Shown here: piece by piece, positions 1-14,700 of the stretch
How positions within the stretch are numbered: the stretch's first letter is position 1
How the letters are laid out: every line of letters starts with the position of its first letter
Assembly (NCBI GenBank): GCA_963930645.1
Contig: OZ005648.1
Location: forward strand, 105,473,167-105,537,166
Reading direction: 5' to 3'
Source: Salticus scenicus
Taxonomy: Eukaryota; Arthropoda; Arachnida; Araneae; Salticidae
DNA: 64,000 nucleotides
Notes under the pieces: generated by a model
Databases searched by the model: none
The model's input: only the letters and a program-made list of their open reading frames with translations
What the model was told of the DNA's origin: nothing
Translations under genes and position numbers: made by a program

Positions 1-124
1 GACAGTTCATTTGCCTTATAGATACTATGGTAATCCAAAAAGTAATTTTTTTCACGGCATGTTAAAATAAACAAAACATAATTAGCCAGAAAGGTTTCTT
101 GCAAAATATGCAGCATTATTTCAA

Positions 125-718
125 TTACATCTCAACATAGTAATGAGCAGAATTATAGCAGTTGTCATATTGTGGGACATGTTTTTGCTGTCCAGTGTCT
201 AGACGTCTAGACGTGAACCGCCTGGGTAGCCAGTGTATTACAGATGTCTGCTGATCTTTGTATAAGGAAAAGTGATGACCGGCCAGAAATTTCTTTAGTT
301 GCAAAAACAGGTGGAAGTCGCTGACAACAAGATTGGGACTATAAAGCTGATGGTCAAAGAGCTCCCAGGAAAACTTCTGCAACAGTTTTTTTTTTTTTTG
401 TGTGTAATTTGCTGTATAGTGGTTGAGCGTTCTCTTAGATTAATACAATACCAGCACTGAACACATCATGCCTCTTTTCCTGAGGGGCTCGTAGCAATTT
501 CTCTAGAGTTACGCAGTAATGTTCAGCGTTCATCATAGCACTCCTCGGAAATATGTCAATAGGCAGAATGCCCTTTCTGTCCCAGATGACTGTGCACTTG
601 GATTTCAGTGAAGATACAGTCTGCTTCAATATGGTCCTTTACGGAGATCCACTGTAATACAACTGCATCGACTGTTGTTGCCGAACAACTGCCGGCCACA
701 ACGCTATTTCTCGCTGAC
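125..718 (-). pseudogene. Decayed mariner transposase (D,D34D type)
   Basis: Minus-strand translation matches the mariner transposase catalytic half in two displaced frames. The upstream piece (about 435-718) carries the WDRKG-like segment followed by an NAEHYC..L...LRAPQEKR stretch. The downstream piece (125-382) carries the YSPNL..SDFHLF..LKKFLAG block and the C-terminal end that normally finishes near GDYVE (here YYVEM). The last catalytic aspartate (SDFH) is kept, but the HDNARPH motif that holds the second one is lost at about 383-434, in and around a T-rich tract, and SPDL has become SPNL. The N-terminal helix-turn-helix half is not recognisable. It is a dead cut-and-paste transposon of the Tc1/mariner superfamily; I could not identify its terminal inverted repeats. 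Confidence 0.85.
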
Positions 719-1802
719 ATTTTGCCTGCCTTTTGAAAAGTCCCTACATCAAAGAAGATCCGTCTGTTTACCCATCACATACGACCAGTACACTAAATAC
801 AATTGAAAATTTATTTCGATTGACGCTACCCTCTGTACACATAAAAATTTTATCACAGACCTCACTACAGTTAGCAAGAGAAAATATGAGAGCCAGCATT
901 TTCGCACACTACAAAGACGATCATGTAAGTGATCAGGACGTTACAACCGCCTAATACGATAGCCACAATTATAACATACCCGACTTGTGCTTCCAGGTTT
1001 TGTACCTTTTGCACCTTCACCTTTCGATGAAAGGGGAAACTTTTTTCTAGATTAATCTCATAGGGAAGGCTTGGGCTAATGGACATAGATTTATTTATTT
1101 ATTTTTTTTTTTTTTACTTTTTTGTGCAATACTTAGAGAAATTCTGAAGAATGCAAACCGAAGATTATTTTTTCTACTATAAAATTTTATAAGAGATACC
1201 AACTAAATGCGTGGTTAAGTATCCAATAAACCACTTTTCCTAAAATCTTTCAACTATGCAAACTATCACCAGATGCTGTCTAGCTGGCAAACTTGTAGGA
1301 ATGAGTTGGCATAACGTGATACGGATAGAGATAGGTGTCCAAAACACAGCAATTTTCGAGGAAAAATTTTTTTATTTTATCGAAACGTTTTATTTTGATA
1401 TTATTTGACGAAACATGCGTGTTTAAATGTATACACATATATTTAATTCATCAAAAAAAAATGTTTATTATTATATTTACATATAATTATTAAAATAGAA
1501 TTGGCTTAATATTTGAAATTAACCACGAATGTAGGAATTGCGCACTTGATGCGTTCAGATTTTGACCAATATTATATTGGTCGTAGAACATTGAACTATA
1601 CGCGCCAGGTCATAGCTTTTTTTTTTTTTTTTTTTTTTTACCATAATGAACTGAACACGCGAATCACATTGTCATAGGTTTCATCAATCTTCTACTGGTA
1701 CTGACAGACCTGGCATTTTACTAAATCAAAGTCATTTAGTTTGTATTCAGGGTAATCAGGAGGCCCTTGATACTACAGGTAACTGAATGTTGGTCTCGTT
1801 CA
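719..1802. other. Non-coding stretch left of the array
   Basis: No convincing coding region or RNA gene seen. It holds T-rich runs near 1,100 and 1,617-1,639. The left edge of the 5-kb array is at 1,803, where similarity to the internal unit junctions starts at GTGTGATCTATT. Confidence 0.5.
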
Positions 1803-4800
1803 GTGTGATCTATTAACATGTATTTGTGATTCTTTGGGGGTTTTCTAGAAACTGTAGGATGACTAAAGAAAACCCCACCAAATCTTGACTGAAAGCTAAG
1901 GGTGAAAGTTCTTTATCACGGTGATGTTCTTCGGTGTTAAACTATATAATTAAAGAAGGCCAATCTATGCTACAGCTATGTCAACTGATCCCATGCTTAA
2001 CTATGTAGATTAACCCTTCATATATATCTGACACAACACGGATACAACAGCCTTTAAAACATCAGAAACAAAACATTATGATACATGCATAGAATCACAA
2101 ACGAACATCGTCATAAGTAGAGACTCAATTCGACCTACAGGTTCATATGAATAAATTAAATTGTGATGAAAAGCTCGACTTGTTATTCATAAAAACAGTG
2201 AAACAGAACTTTTTTCTTTCTGACTCTTCCAAGTAAACTGAAATTACTGTGAATGATGGATCTATACATACACTCCCTACTAATCAGATAACAGCACTCT
2301 AGCTGCAAAGCAAGAAATAGAAGTTGTCTGCCAACTAGTCGCTTATGCCCACTAATATAGGTATTCCCTATTATTGCTCGAAAGATCACTGAAAGCAGAT
2401 ACGTGTGACGACAGATCAGTTGCCCGACGAGTATCATACCGAAAGGCACGTTTTCACAACAGCTCGTTCATCCGAAAAGTAGGTTTGCCTGTGTTGTTTT
2501 TACTTTATTTTTAGGATATGACAGACCTAGAAAAATTCATCACGAGACAACAACTCATTCTAACTGAAGATGCATACATCACACTGAAAAATAGAAACCG
2601 TTACATATTTTTATTTATTTTTACTGTAAAATCCTAATTTGCATTCATTTAATTTTGTAATGATTAAATCTTCATATTTATATTTATATAATTTGAACGA
2701 TAGTTTTTAGTCTTTATTTTAGAATTTCAGATTTTGACGATAATAAAGCATAATATTTTACTTAATATACTGTTTATTTATTTATGTTTCTAATTCTACA
2801 CTCATTTTAAGGATAGTCTTAAGATAAAAATTATTTTATTGGGCAAATAACATGTTGAAAAATTCTACCCGTGGAGCATTCTCTCCTGACAACCAAAAGT
2901 ACGAACATATGGAGTACGGACGAGTGAATTATCTGACAACTGAGTATCGGACAAATGTGCATCATCTTTATCTTTTTCTTGGTGAATTTAGATTTCAATT
3001 GATGTATATATGTATATATATATATATATTCTAAATACACTTCAATTTATTTGTAATAAAGAATAAAATATTGGAAATTTTACATGTTTTTATAGTAGGG
3101 TTTAATTATAACTTAGTTTTAATTATAACAAAGAAATATCCACGATATTTTGGTGAAATTGTTTCGGCATGGTATTAATTCACTGTGTACACAATGTTGT
3201 AAATTAAGATATTAATGATAATTTCCTTGGTTTCAATAGTCCGTAGGTTGAAATTTTCCACATACGTCTTACTTTACAATGACGGTATTCAAAAGATGAA
3301 GAAACAATATTGAAAATGTATAATGAATATTTAGAGAAAAAGAAAAATGAAAATGATTAAGTTGGTATCTCAATTACTTTTTAGTAATAGTTTAAAAGTT
3401 TTCCTTCAAAGAACGAGCGTAAAATAATGGTAATAAGTGTTAACTCGGGACAAGCTGTTAGGTCGGAACACTATTTAAAGTTAGTTCAAACAAAATTCTT
3501 TAATTTAATTAATAGTTATATAAATATAATTTGTAATATATAGGCCCCCACTAATAGACGAGAGGTTATGCGGAGTGCTTTGAAGAAGATGTATAATTTG
3601 AATTCAGGTCACACTCGTGCTCTGAGCTATTCGGAGCTTTTACAGTTTTCGCTAAACCTCTCTTAAATACGGGTTCGGATCCTTTCGAAAAATATCTGTG
3701 AAGGGCTACCCTCATAGTCCTTAGTCTCAAGTGCAGACAGTTTGCCTTAATACCAACATCTACTAATACACACACACACACACATTTATATATATATATA
3801 TAGTTAAAAACCTTCAGAGAAAAATGATGTTGAAACAATAAAATTTCTGTTGATGCTATATCAAAAACAGCAACAACAACAACAAAAGTTTGATTAAACA
3901 AGATTTTTGTTAGTAAACATTTTCTCATATAAAATGAAAATTTTTTTAGAAACACGTGTACATAGTAACTATTAAAAGCACTTAAAGGCATTTAAGAAAA
4001 ATACTTTAAAACATGTCATGTTCATTTATTAAAAATATATTTACAATTTATATATAAAACAAAGCTTTTAGCCATGAATATACATGGCATTTTCAGGTTA
4101 AAAAGGATTTCAGCAAAGTTCGTACAGAATAGACAACTATATATATTACGATGATTGTCGATGATCACAGGCCTAAAAGCTTGACGACGTGTAGGGAACT
4201 ATATCCAAGCTGAATGTTACTTGCAGAAGGATCTTAGCATGACTCCGTAACGTCCGTCATAGCACTACGGAGGAAAAGACATGTATGTTGCATCCAGAGA
4301 AATTCTTCCTGCAGAAGCAAAGAATTATAAACTTGAAGATGTGAATTTGGCTTGATGAAGGTTGGAATGTGAAAACAGGAACTTATATAACTGCAGTAAA
4401 GAATTAAAAAATGCATAGATAATTGTTGGATTGAAAGTAGAAGTACCAAATTTTCTGTAAAATAGTTAAATCTTTATGATTATTTGCATTTTTTTTTTTT
4501 TACATTTTATAATATTTATGCCCTTAGTGGAAATTAATTCTTATATGTTCCGAGGTGCAGAGATTTTTTTTGCCATAGAACATAGGGGTGGGGATCTAGA
4601 GTTAATGTAAACGAACTCCCCCAAGAAGAAAACTTTTTCCTCTTTCAAAGGTTACGTATATGTTCTTGTATTCATTTTTTTTTTTTTTTCACCCTTCATT
4701 TTTTTTTTTTTTGTGCACCCTTCATTTGACAAACGTAATAAAATTTTGCTGTACACAACAGTTTGTTGAAAAAACATAATTATTTTATTGGTGTACCTTC

Positions 4801-5595
4801 GGCAAAATAATTCTGTCTTTGTGGTTTCTATTATTACGTATACTATATATATAATTTTGCAACTGCTTTTTTTATCAGTCAAAAGAGTAACGATAAAGCA
4901 CAATCTAATGAAAAACGTCTCACCCACCTCAAAAACTAAAATTAAACTTAAGAATAACTAAATAAATTTAAGCAATTTAGGCGATTCATAGCATTTATTA
5001 TTTTAAAAATATTTTCATTGTAATAACATTTTAAAAGATTTGGACGTAATAGATTATTTGTAGAATATCTGAACGTATTTCACTGGTGAAGGTATGTTTC
5101 ATAAATTGATAGTATATGCAAAATCCATATACTTTTAAGATGTTTTTGAAGTATTTTACATGAAACATTTCTTAGAAACGTTTTTCTTATTCAATGAAAT
5201 GTTAGATATACACTCCTTCTCATATTTATAAGGACACTTTATATTTTGAAATAACTAATGTAAAAATAATTGTGAACAAGATTATACTAAGTGCACTTAA
5301 TATATCTAGTATTCTAAACACCAAAACTGCTATAATTTATTTTTAATATGAAACTAAATTAATAAAAATAATGCAAAATATTTTTTTCTCCACGTTTTTA
5401 GATGTTCATAATTATAGGGACAATCAAGATTTTTTCGTTTTATTTAACTTACTAGCGGATAAATTACAGTTGGCATGCGAATTCGTTAACTACTGGACTA
5501 GATTAATTCATATATAAGCCTTCAATTTTTCTTGGACGGACATTACTGATGATTCCTCGAAAAAAAGAAAGTTCATGCAGTGAAGTATGATAAAT

Positions 5596-5630
<35 letters not shown>

Positions 5631-6498
5631 TGGAATGATAATTTCAATCGGCCGATTTTCTAATGAAATTCGAAGATCGAAAATTGCTGAAGGAAATGTG
5701 ACCAAACGTTGAACTGTTGGTTCGATAGGAGACAGATATGATGCAAAATAATAGTTGTTTTACAGAGATCGAAGATTCATAATTCCTCTTACTGTTCTAA
5801 TCATAATCACTGCTACTGAATTTGCTCCTAATTTTTAATGAAAGGATGGGGTCCACATTTATGCATGTTTAAAATAATTAATAATATGCTAAAATGAATA
5901 AAAAACATGTAATAATCAATAAGCATTTAATGGGAGAAAGAACGTGTATGTTAAAGTTGAATAAAGACAATATAAAATGGTAAAATGTTGCATTTTCGGA
6001 TGAAGCACAATTTATTCTTGATTAATCAAATGGTTTTAACAATTACTGGCACGATCTGAAGATAGCGAAAGACAGAGCAGATTTTTTAAAGGCAGATATA
6101 AATCGCGCATTTTAAAGGTGGATCTATGGTGCTCTGGGGAGCTGTTTCTACTGAAGGCAAAATGAAATTAGTGATTTTTTTCTATTATTATGAACATCAA
6201 GAGAATATTCGCAAATTTTAAACTTGGAATTCTCAGATTTTTGTTAGATTTTGGGGGTAATAATATTTTTTTCAACAAGACTTACATTTTTGCTCTACTT
6301 CTAGAGCAATAGGAAATAGCTTGAAGAAAGAAACTTCTGCATTGTTGCCTTTCCCGTGGCCTAAAAGCTGAAAAAACCTTAACTTATCATATTAGAAAAG
6401 TGCATGCAAGTGGAAAGCAATTTTAAATAGTTTAAATGTTTTCAGATTATCATCTATGCTGTATGAAATGGTACTGAAACTGAATATTAAAGAATATA

Positions 6499-6532
<34 letters not shown>

Positions 6533-6795
6533 CCAGAGAGAATGTCTAACTGATTCACCCTAAAACGAGACCACTAAATATATTAATTTAAAGTATAATT
6601 GAAAAAAAATTACTAAGATTCGAGTTGTCCTTATAATTGTGAACACCTGAAAACTCCTCTTTTTGACCGTATTTAAAGTTTTTTAAGATAAAAAACGATA
6701 AAACCTTTTAAATATCGTCTGTTAATGAAATTCAAATTAATAAAAAATGTATTTGTTTAAATAATAGTGTTCAGTGTTTAGTTAATATGATAATG
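1803..6795. repeat. Array unit 1
   Basis: Leftmost copy, full length (4,993 bp). Its left flank is GTCTCGTTCA rather than the internal junction ATGATAATG. It carries several variants seen again in unit 6 but not in units 2-4, for example in the segment 4,234-4,449. A 10-bp inverted repeat (1,837-1,846 with 1,867-1,876) lies near its start. Confidence 0.93.
5211..6649 (+). pseudogene. Dead Tc1/Tc3-like transposon in unit 1
   Basis: Plus-strand fragments match the Tc1/Tc3-type transposase in collinear order: an IGR segment of the N-terminal helix-turn-helix region near 5,648, FSDEAQFILD around 5,993-6,022 (first catalytic Asp in FSDE, codon 5,999-6,001), NGFNNYWHDL just after, YGALGS (from VWGAFS) near 6,125, FFQQD-like near 6,270 (second Asp), FPWP near 6,352, and an equivalent of the VYANGKQ C-terminal motif near 6,400. 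Several stops and frameshifts intervene. Ends contain an imperfect inverted pair around TTATAAGGACA (5,227-5,237) and TGTCCTTATAA (6,626-6,636). The left end follows a TA; the right end is poorly defined. Confidence 0.8.
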
Positions 6796-9700
6796 GTGTG
6801 ATCTATTAACATGTATTTGTGATTCTTTGGGGGTTTTATAGAAACTGTATAATGACTAAAGAAAACCCCACCAAATCTTGACTGAAAGCTAAGGGTGAAA
6901 GTTCTTAATCACGGTGATGTTCTTCGGCGTTAAACTATAACTAAAGAAGGCCAATCACACTACAGCTATGTCAACTGATCCCATGCTTAACTATGTAGAT
7001 TAACCCTTCATATATATCTGACACAACACGGATACAACAGACTTTAAAACATCAGAAACAAAACATTATGATACATGCATAGAATCACAAACGAACATCG
7101 TCATAAGTAGAGACTCAATTCGACCTACAGGTTCATATGAATAATTTAAATTGTGATGAAAAGCTCGACTCGCTACTCATAAAAACAGTGAAACAGAACT
7201 TTTTTCTTTCTGACTCTTCCAAGTAAACTGAAATCACTTTGAATGGTGGATCTATACATACACTCCCTACTAATCAGATAACAGCAATCTAGCTGCAAAG
7301 CAAGAAATAGAAGTTGTCTGCCAACTAGTCGCTTATGCCCACTAATATAGGTATTCCCTATTATTGCTCGAAAGATCACTGAAAGCAGATACGTGTGACG
7401 ACAGATCAGTTACCCGACGAGTATCATACCGAAAGGCACGTTTTCACCACAGCTCGTCCGTCCGAAAAGTAGGTTTGCCTGTGTTGTTTTTTAGTTTATT
7501 TTTAGGATATGACAGACCTAGAAAAATTCATCACGAGACAACAACTCATTCTAACTGAAGATGCATACATCACACTGAAAAATAGAAACCGTTACATATT
7601 TTTATTTATTTTTACTGTAAAATCCTAATTTGCATTCATTTAATTTTGTAATGATTAAATCTTCATATTTATATTTATATAATTTGAACGATAGTTTTTA
7701 GTCTTTATTTTAGAATTTCAGATTTTGACGATAATAAAGCATAATATTTTACTTAATATACTGTTTATTTATTTATTTTTCTAATTCTACACTCATTTTA
7801 AGGATAGTCTTAAGATAAAAATTATTTTTTTGGGCAAATAACATGTTGAAAAATTCTACCCGTGGAGCATTCTCTCCTGACAACCAAAAGTACGAACATA
7901 TGGAGTACGGACGAGTGAATTATCTGACAACTGAGTATCAGACAAATGTGCATCATCTTTATCTTTTTCTTGGTGAATTTAGATTTCAATTGATGTATAT
8001 ATGTATATATATATATATTCTAAATACACTTCAATTTATTTGTAATAAAGAATAAAATATTGGAAATTTTACATGTTTTTATAGTAGGGTTTAATTATAA
8101 CTTAGTTTTAATTATAACAAAGAAATATCCACGATATTTTGGTGAAATTGTTTCGGCATGGTATTAATTCACTGTGTACACAATGTTGTAAATTAAGATA
8201 TTAATGATAATTTCCTTGGTTTCAATAATCCGTAGGTTGAAATTTTCCACATACGTCTTACTTTACAATGACGGTATTCAAAAGATGAAGAAACAATATT
8301 GAAAATGTATAATGAATATTTAGAGAAAAAGAAAAATGAAAATGATTAAGTTGGTATCTCAATTACTTTTTAGTAATAGTTTAAAAGTTTTCCTTCAAAG
8401 AACGAGCGTAAAATAATGGTAATAAGTGTTAACTCGGGACAAGCTGTTAGGTCGGAACACTATTTAAAGTTAGTTCAAACAAAATTCTTTAATTTAATTA
8501 ATAGTTATATAAATGTAATTTATAATATATAGGCCCCCACTAATAGACGAGAGGTTATGCGGAGTGCTTTGAAGAAGATGTATAATTTGAATTCAGGTCA
8601 CACTCGTGCTCTGAGCTATTCGGAGCTTTTACAGTTTTCGCTAAACCTCTCTTAAATACGGGTTCGGATCCTTTCGAAAAATATCTGTGAAGGGCTACCC
8701 TCATAGTCCTTAGTCTCAAGTGCAGACAATTTGCCTTAATACCAACATCTACTAATACACACACACACACACATTTATATATATATATATAGTTAAAAAC
8801 CTTCAGAGAAAACTGATGTTGAAACAATAAAATTTCTGTTGATGCTATATCAAAAACAGCAACAACAACAACAAAAGTTTGATTAAACAAGATTTTTGTT
8901 AGTAAACATTTTCTCATATAAAATGAAAATTTTTTTAGAAACACGTGTACATAGTAACTATTAAAAGCACTTAAAGGCATTTAAGAAAAATACTTTAAAA
9001 CATGTCATGTTCATTTATTAAAAATATATTTACAATTTATATATAAAACAAAGCTTTTAGCCATGAATATACATGGCATTTTCAGGTTAAAAAGGATTTC
9101 AGCAAAGTTCGTACAGAATAGACAACTATATATATTACGATGATTGTCGATGATCACAGGCCTAAAAGCTTGACGACGTGTAGGGAACTATATCCAAGCT
9201 GAATGTTACTTGCAGAAGGATCTTAGCATGACTCCGTAACGTCCGTCATAGCACTACGGAGGAAAAGAGATGTATGTTGCATCCAGAGAAATTCTTCCTG
9301 CAGAAGCAAAGAATTATAAAATTGAAGATGTGAATTTGGCTTGATGAAGGTTGGAATCTGAAAACAGGAACTTATATAACTGCAGTAAAGAATTAAAAAA
9401 TACATAGATAATTGTTGGATTGAAAGTAGAAGTACCAATTTTCTGTAAAATAGCTAAATCTTTACGATTATTTGCTTTTTTTTTTTTTTTACATTTTATA
9501 ATATTTATGCCCTTAGTGGAATTTAATTCTTATATGTTCCGAGGTGCAGAGATTTTTTTTGCCATAGAACATAGGGGTGGGGATCTAGAGTTAATGTAAA
9601 CGAACTCCCCCAAGAAGAAAACTTTTTCCTCTTTCAAAGGTTACGTATATGTTCTTGTATTCATTTTTTTTTTTTTTTTTCACCCTTCATTTTTTTTTTT

Positions 9701-11476
9701 GTGCACCCTTCATTTGACAAACGTAATAAAATTTTGCTGTACACAACAGTTTGTTGAAAAACCATAATTATTTTATTGGTGTACCTTCGGCAAAATAATT
9801 CTGTCTTTGTGGTTTCTATTATTACGTATACTATATATATAATTTTGCAACTGCTTTTTTTATCAGTCAAAAGAGTAACGATAAAGCACAATCTAATGAA
9901 AAACGTCTCACCCACCTCAAAAACTAAAATTAAACTTAAGAATAACTAAATAAATTTAAGCAATTTAGGCGATTCATAGCATTTATTATTTTAAAAATAC
10001 TTTCATTGTAATAACATTTTAAAAGATTTGGACGTAATAGATTATTTGTAGAATATCTGAACGTATTTCACTGGTGAAGGTATGTTTCATAAATTGATAG
10101 TATATGCAAAATCCATATACTTTTAAGATGTTTTTGAAGTATTTTACATGAAACATTTCTTAGAAACGTTTTTCTTATTCAATGAAATGTTAGCTATACA
10201 CTCCTTCTCATATTTATAAGGACACTTTATATTTTGAAATAACTAATGTAAAAATAATTGTGAACAAGATTATACTAAGTGCACTTAATATATCTAGTAT
10301 TCTAAACACCAAAACTGCTATAATTTATTTTTAATATGAAACAAAATTAATAAAAATAATGCAAAATATTTTTTTCTCCACGTTTTTAGATGTTCATAAT
10401 TATAGGGACAATCAAGATTTTTTCGTTTTATTTAACTTACTAGCGGATAAATTACAGTTGGCATGCGAATTCGTTAACTACTGGACTAGATTAATTCATA
10501 TATAAGCCTTCAATTTTTCTTGGACGGACATTACTGATGATTCCTCGAAAAAAAGAAAGTTCATGCAGTGAAGTATGATAAATGTTTTTTTTTTTTTTTT
10601 TTTTTAAGTGGAATGATAATTTCAATCGGCCGATTTTCTAATGAAATTCGAAGATCGAAAATTGCTGAAGGAAATGTGACCAAACGTTGAACTGTTGGTT
10701 CGATAGGAGACAGATATGATGCAAAATAATAGTTGTTTTACAGAGATCGAAGATTCATAATTCCTCTTACTGTTCTAATCATAATCACTGCTACTGAATT
10801 TGCTCCTAATTTTTAATGAAAGGATGGGGTCCACATTTATGCATGTTTAAAATAATTAATAATATGCTAAAATGAATAAAAAACATGTAATAATCAATAA
10901 GCATTTAATGGGAGAAAGAACGTGTATGTTAAAGTTGAATAAAGACAATATAAAATGGTAAAATGTTGCATTTTCGGATGAAGCACAATTTATTCTTGAT
11001 TAATCAAATGGTTTTAACAATTACTGGCACGATCTGAAGATAGCGAAAGACAGAGCAGATTTTTTAAAGGCAGATATAAATCGCGCATTTTAAAGGTGGA
11101 TCTATGGTGCTCTGGGGAGCTGTTTCTACTGAAGGCAAAATGAAATTAGTGATTTTTTTCTATTATTATGAACATCAAGAGAATATTCGCAAATTTTAAA
11201 CTTGGAATTCTCAGATTTTTGTTAGATTTTGGGGGTAATAATATTTTTTTCAACAAGACTTACATTTTTGCTCTACTTCTAGAGCAATAGGAAATAGCTT
11301 GAAGAAAGAAACTTCTGCATTGTTGCCTTTCCCGTGGCCTAAAAGCTGAAAAAACCTTAACTTATCATATTAGAAAAGTGCATGCAAGTGGAAAGCAATT
11401 TTAAATAGTTTAAATGTTTTCAGATTATCATCTATGCTGTATGAAATGGTACTGAAACTGAATATTAAAGAATATA

Positions 11477-11508
<32 letters not shown>

Positions 11509-11771
11509 CCAGAGAGAATGTCTAACTGATTCACCCTAAAACGAGACCACTAAATATATTAATTTAAAGTATAATTGAAAAAAAATTACTAAGATTCGAG
11601 TTGTCCTTATAATTGTGAACACCTGAAAACTCCTCTTTTTGACCGTATTTAAAGTTTTTTAAGATAAAAAACGATAAAACCTTTTAAATATCGTCTGTTA
11701 ATGAAATTCAAATTAATAAAAAATGTATTTGTTTAAATAATAGTGTTCAGTGTTTAGTTAATATGATAATG
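6796..11771. repeat. Array unit 2
   Basis: Full-length copy of 4,976 bp, nearly identical to unit 3. For example, the 426-bp segments 8,555-8,980 and 13,531-13,956 translate identically. It includes a complete copy of the dead Tc1/Tc3-like element. Confidence 0.93.
10199..11625 (+). pseudogene. Dead Tc1/Tc3-like transposon in unit 2
   Basis: Same relic with the same inactivating lesions as in unit 1, so it was copied with the unit rather than inserted anew. The target-side flank here reads TAGCTATA instead of TAGATATA. Confidence 0.8.
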
Positions 11772-14700
11772 GTGTGATCTATTAACATGTATTTGTGATT
11801 CTTTGGGGGTTTTATAGAAACTGTAGAATGACTAAAGAAAACCCCACAAAATCTTGACTGAAAGCTAAGGGTGAAAGTTCTTAATCACGGTGATGTTCTT
11901 CGGCGTTAAACTATAACTAAAGAAGGCCAATCACACTACAGCTATGTCAACTGATCCCATGCTTAACTATGTAGATTAACCCTTCATATATATCTGACAC
12001 AACACGGATACAACAGACTTTAAAACATCAGAAACAAAACATTATGATACATGCATAGAATCACAAACGAACATCGTCATAAGTAGAGACTCAATTCGAC
12101 CTACAGGTTCATATGAATAATTTAAATTGTGATGAAAAGCTCGACTCGCTACTCATAAAAACAGTGAAACAGAACTTTTTTCTTTCTGACTCTTCCAAGT
12201 AAACTGAAATCACTTTGAATGGTGGATCTATACATACACTCCCTACTAATCAGATAACAGCAATCTAGCTGCAAAGCAAGAAATAGAAGTTGTCTGCCAA
12301 CTAGTCGCTTATGCCCACTAATATAGGTATTCCCTATTATTGCTCGAAAGATCACTGAAAGCAGATACGTGTGACGACAGATCAGTTACCCGACGAGTAT
12401 CATACCGAAAGGCACGTTTTCACCACAGCTCGTCCGTCCGAAAAGTAGGTTTGCCTGTGTTGTTTTTTAGTTTATTTTTAGGATATGACAGACCTAGAAA
12501 AATTCATCACGAGACAACAACTCATTCTAACTGAAGATGCATACATCACACTGAAAAATAGAAACCGTTACATATTTTTATTTATTTTTACTGTAAAATC
12601 CTAATTTGCATTCATTTAATTTTGTAATGATTAAATCTTCATATTTATATTTATATAATTTGAACGATAGTTTTTAGTCTTTATTTTAGAATTTCAGATT
12701 TTGACGATAATAAAGCATAATATTTTACTTAATATACTGTTTATTTATTTATTTTTCTAATTCTACACTCATTTTAAGGATAGTCTTAAGATAAAAATTA
12801 TTTTTTTGGGCAAATAACATGTTGAAAAATTCTACCCGTGGAGCATTCTCTCCTGACAACCAAAAGTACGAACATATGGAGTACGGACGAGTGAATTATC
12901 TGACAACTGAGTATCGGACAAATGTGCATCATCTTTATCTTTTTCTTGGTGAATTTAGATTTCAATTGATGTATATATGTATATATATATATATTCTAAA
13001 TACACTTCAATTTATTTGTAATAAAGAATAAAATATTGGAAATTTTACATGTTTTTATAGTAGGGTTTAATTATAACTTAGTTTTAATTATAACAAAGAA
13101 ATATCCACGATATTTTGGTGAAATTGTTTCGGCATGGTATTAATTCACTGTGTACACAATGTTGTAAATTAAGATATTAATGATAATTTCCTTGGTTTCA
13201 ATAATCCGTAGGTTGAAATTTTCCACATACGTCTTACTTTACAATGACGGTATTCAAAAGATGAAGAAACAATATTGAAAATGTATAATGAATATTTAGA
13301 GAAAAAGAAAAATGAAAATGATTAAGTTGGTATCTCAATTACTTTTTAGTAATAGTTTAAAAGTTTTCCTTCAAAGAACGAGCGTAAAATAATGGTAATA
13401 AGTGTTAACTCGGGACAAGCTGTTAGGTCGGAACACTATTTAAAGTTAGTTCAAACAAAATTCTTTAATTTAATTAATAGTTATATAAATGTAATTTATA
13501 ATATATAGGCCCCCACTAATAGACGAGAGGTTATGCGGAGTGCTTTGAAGAAGATGTATAATTTGAATTCAGGTCACACTCGTGCTCTGAGCTATTCGGA
13601 GCTTTTACAGTTTTCGCTAAACCTCTCTTAAATACGGGTTCGGATCCTTTCGAAAAATATCTGTGAAGGGCTACCCTCATAGTCCTTAGTCTCAAGTGCA
13701 GACAATTTGCCTTAATACCAACATCTACTAATACACACACACACACACATTTATATATATATATATAGTTAAAAACCTTCAGAGAAAACTGATGTTGAAA
13801 CAATAAAATTTCTGTTGATGCTATATCAAAAACAGCAACAACAACAACAAAAGTTTGATTAAACAAGATTTTTGTTAGTAAACATTTTCTCATATAAAAT
13901 GAAAATTTTTTTAGAAACACGTGTACATAGTAACTATTAAAAGCACTTAAAGGCATTTAAGAAAAATACTTTAAAACATGTCATGTTCATTTATTAAAAA
14001 TATATTTACAATTTATATATAAAACAAAGCTTTTAGCCATGAATATACATGGCATTTTCAGGTTAAAAAGGATTTCAGCAAAGTTCGTACAGAATAGACA
14101 ACTATATATATTACGATGATTGTCGATGATCACAGGCCTAAAAGCTTGACGACGTGTAGGGAACTATATCCAAGCTGAATGTTACTTGCAGAAGGATCTT
14201 AGCATGACTCCGTAACGTCCGTCATAGCACTACGGAGGAAAAGAGATGTATGTTGCATCCAGAGAAATTCTTCCTGCAGAAGCAAAGAATTATAAAATTG
14301 AAGATGTGAATTTGGCTTGATGAAGGTTGGAATCTGAAAACAGGAACTTATATAACTGCAGTAAAGAATTAAAAAATACATAGATAATTGTTGGATTGAA
14401 AGTAGAAGTACCAATTTTCTGTAAAATAGCTAAATCTTTACGATTATTTGCTTTTTTTTTTTTTTTTACATTTTATAATATTTATGCCCTTAGTGGAATT
14501 TAATTCTTATATGTTCCGAGGTGCAGAGATTTTTTTTGCCATAGAACATAGGGGTGGGGATCTAGAGTTAATGTAAACGAACTCCCCCAAGAAGAAAACT
14601 TTTTCCTCTTTCAAAGGTTACGTATATGTTCTTGTATTCATTTTTTTTTTTTTTTTTCACCCTTCATTTTTTTTTTTTGTGCACCCTTCATTTGACAAAC

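Noticed and set aside
3566..3991. 141-codon frame on the minus strand, repeated in units 1, 2 and 3 (and split in 5)
   Set aside because: Its middle translates CA and TA microsatellites (VCVCV, YIYIY), it breaks when those tracts change length, and no protein family fits. It persists because the array DNA is nearly identical.
7173..7558. Short overlapping frames on both strands in each unit
   Set aside because: Divergent shadows over the same DNA, no codon pattern or family.
7843..8055. 60-82-codon plus-strand frame starting ATGTTGAAAAATTC in the array units
   Set aside because: Ends in a TA microsatellite (YICIYIYI), changes its end in each unit, and has no recognisable domain.
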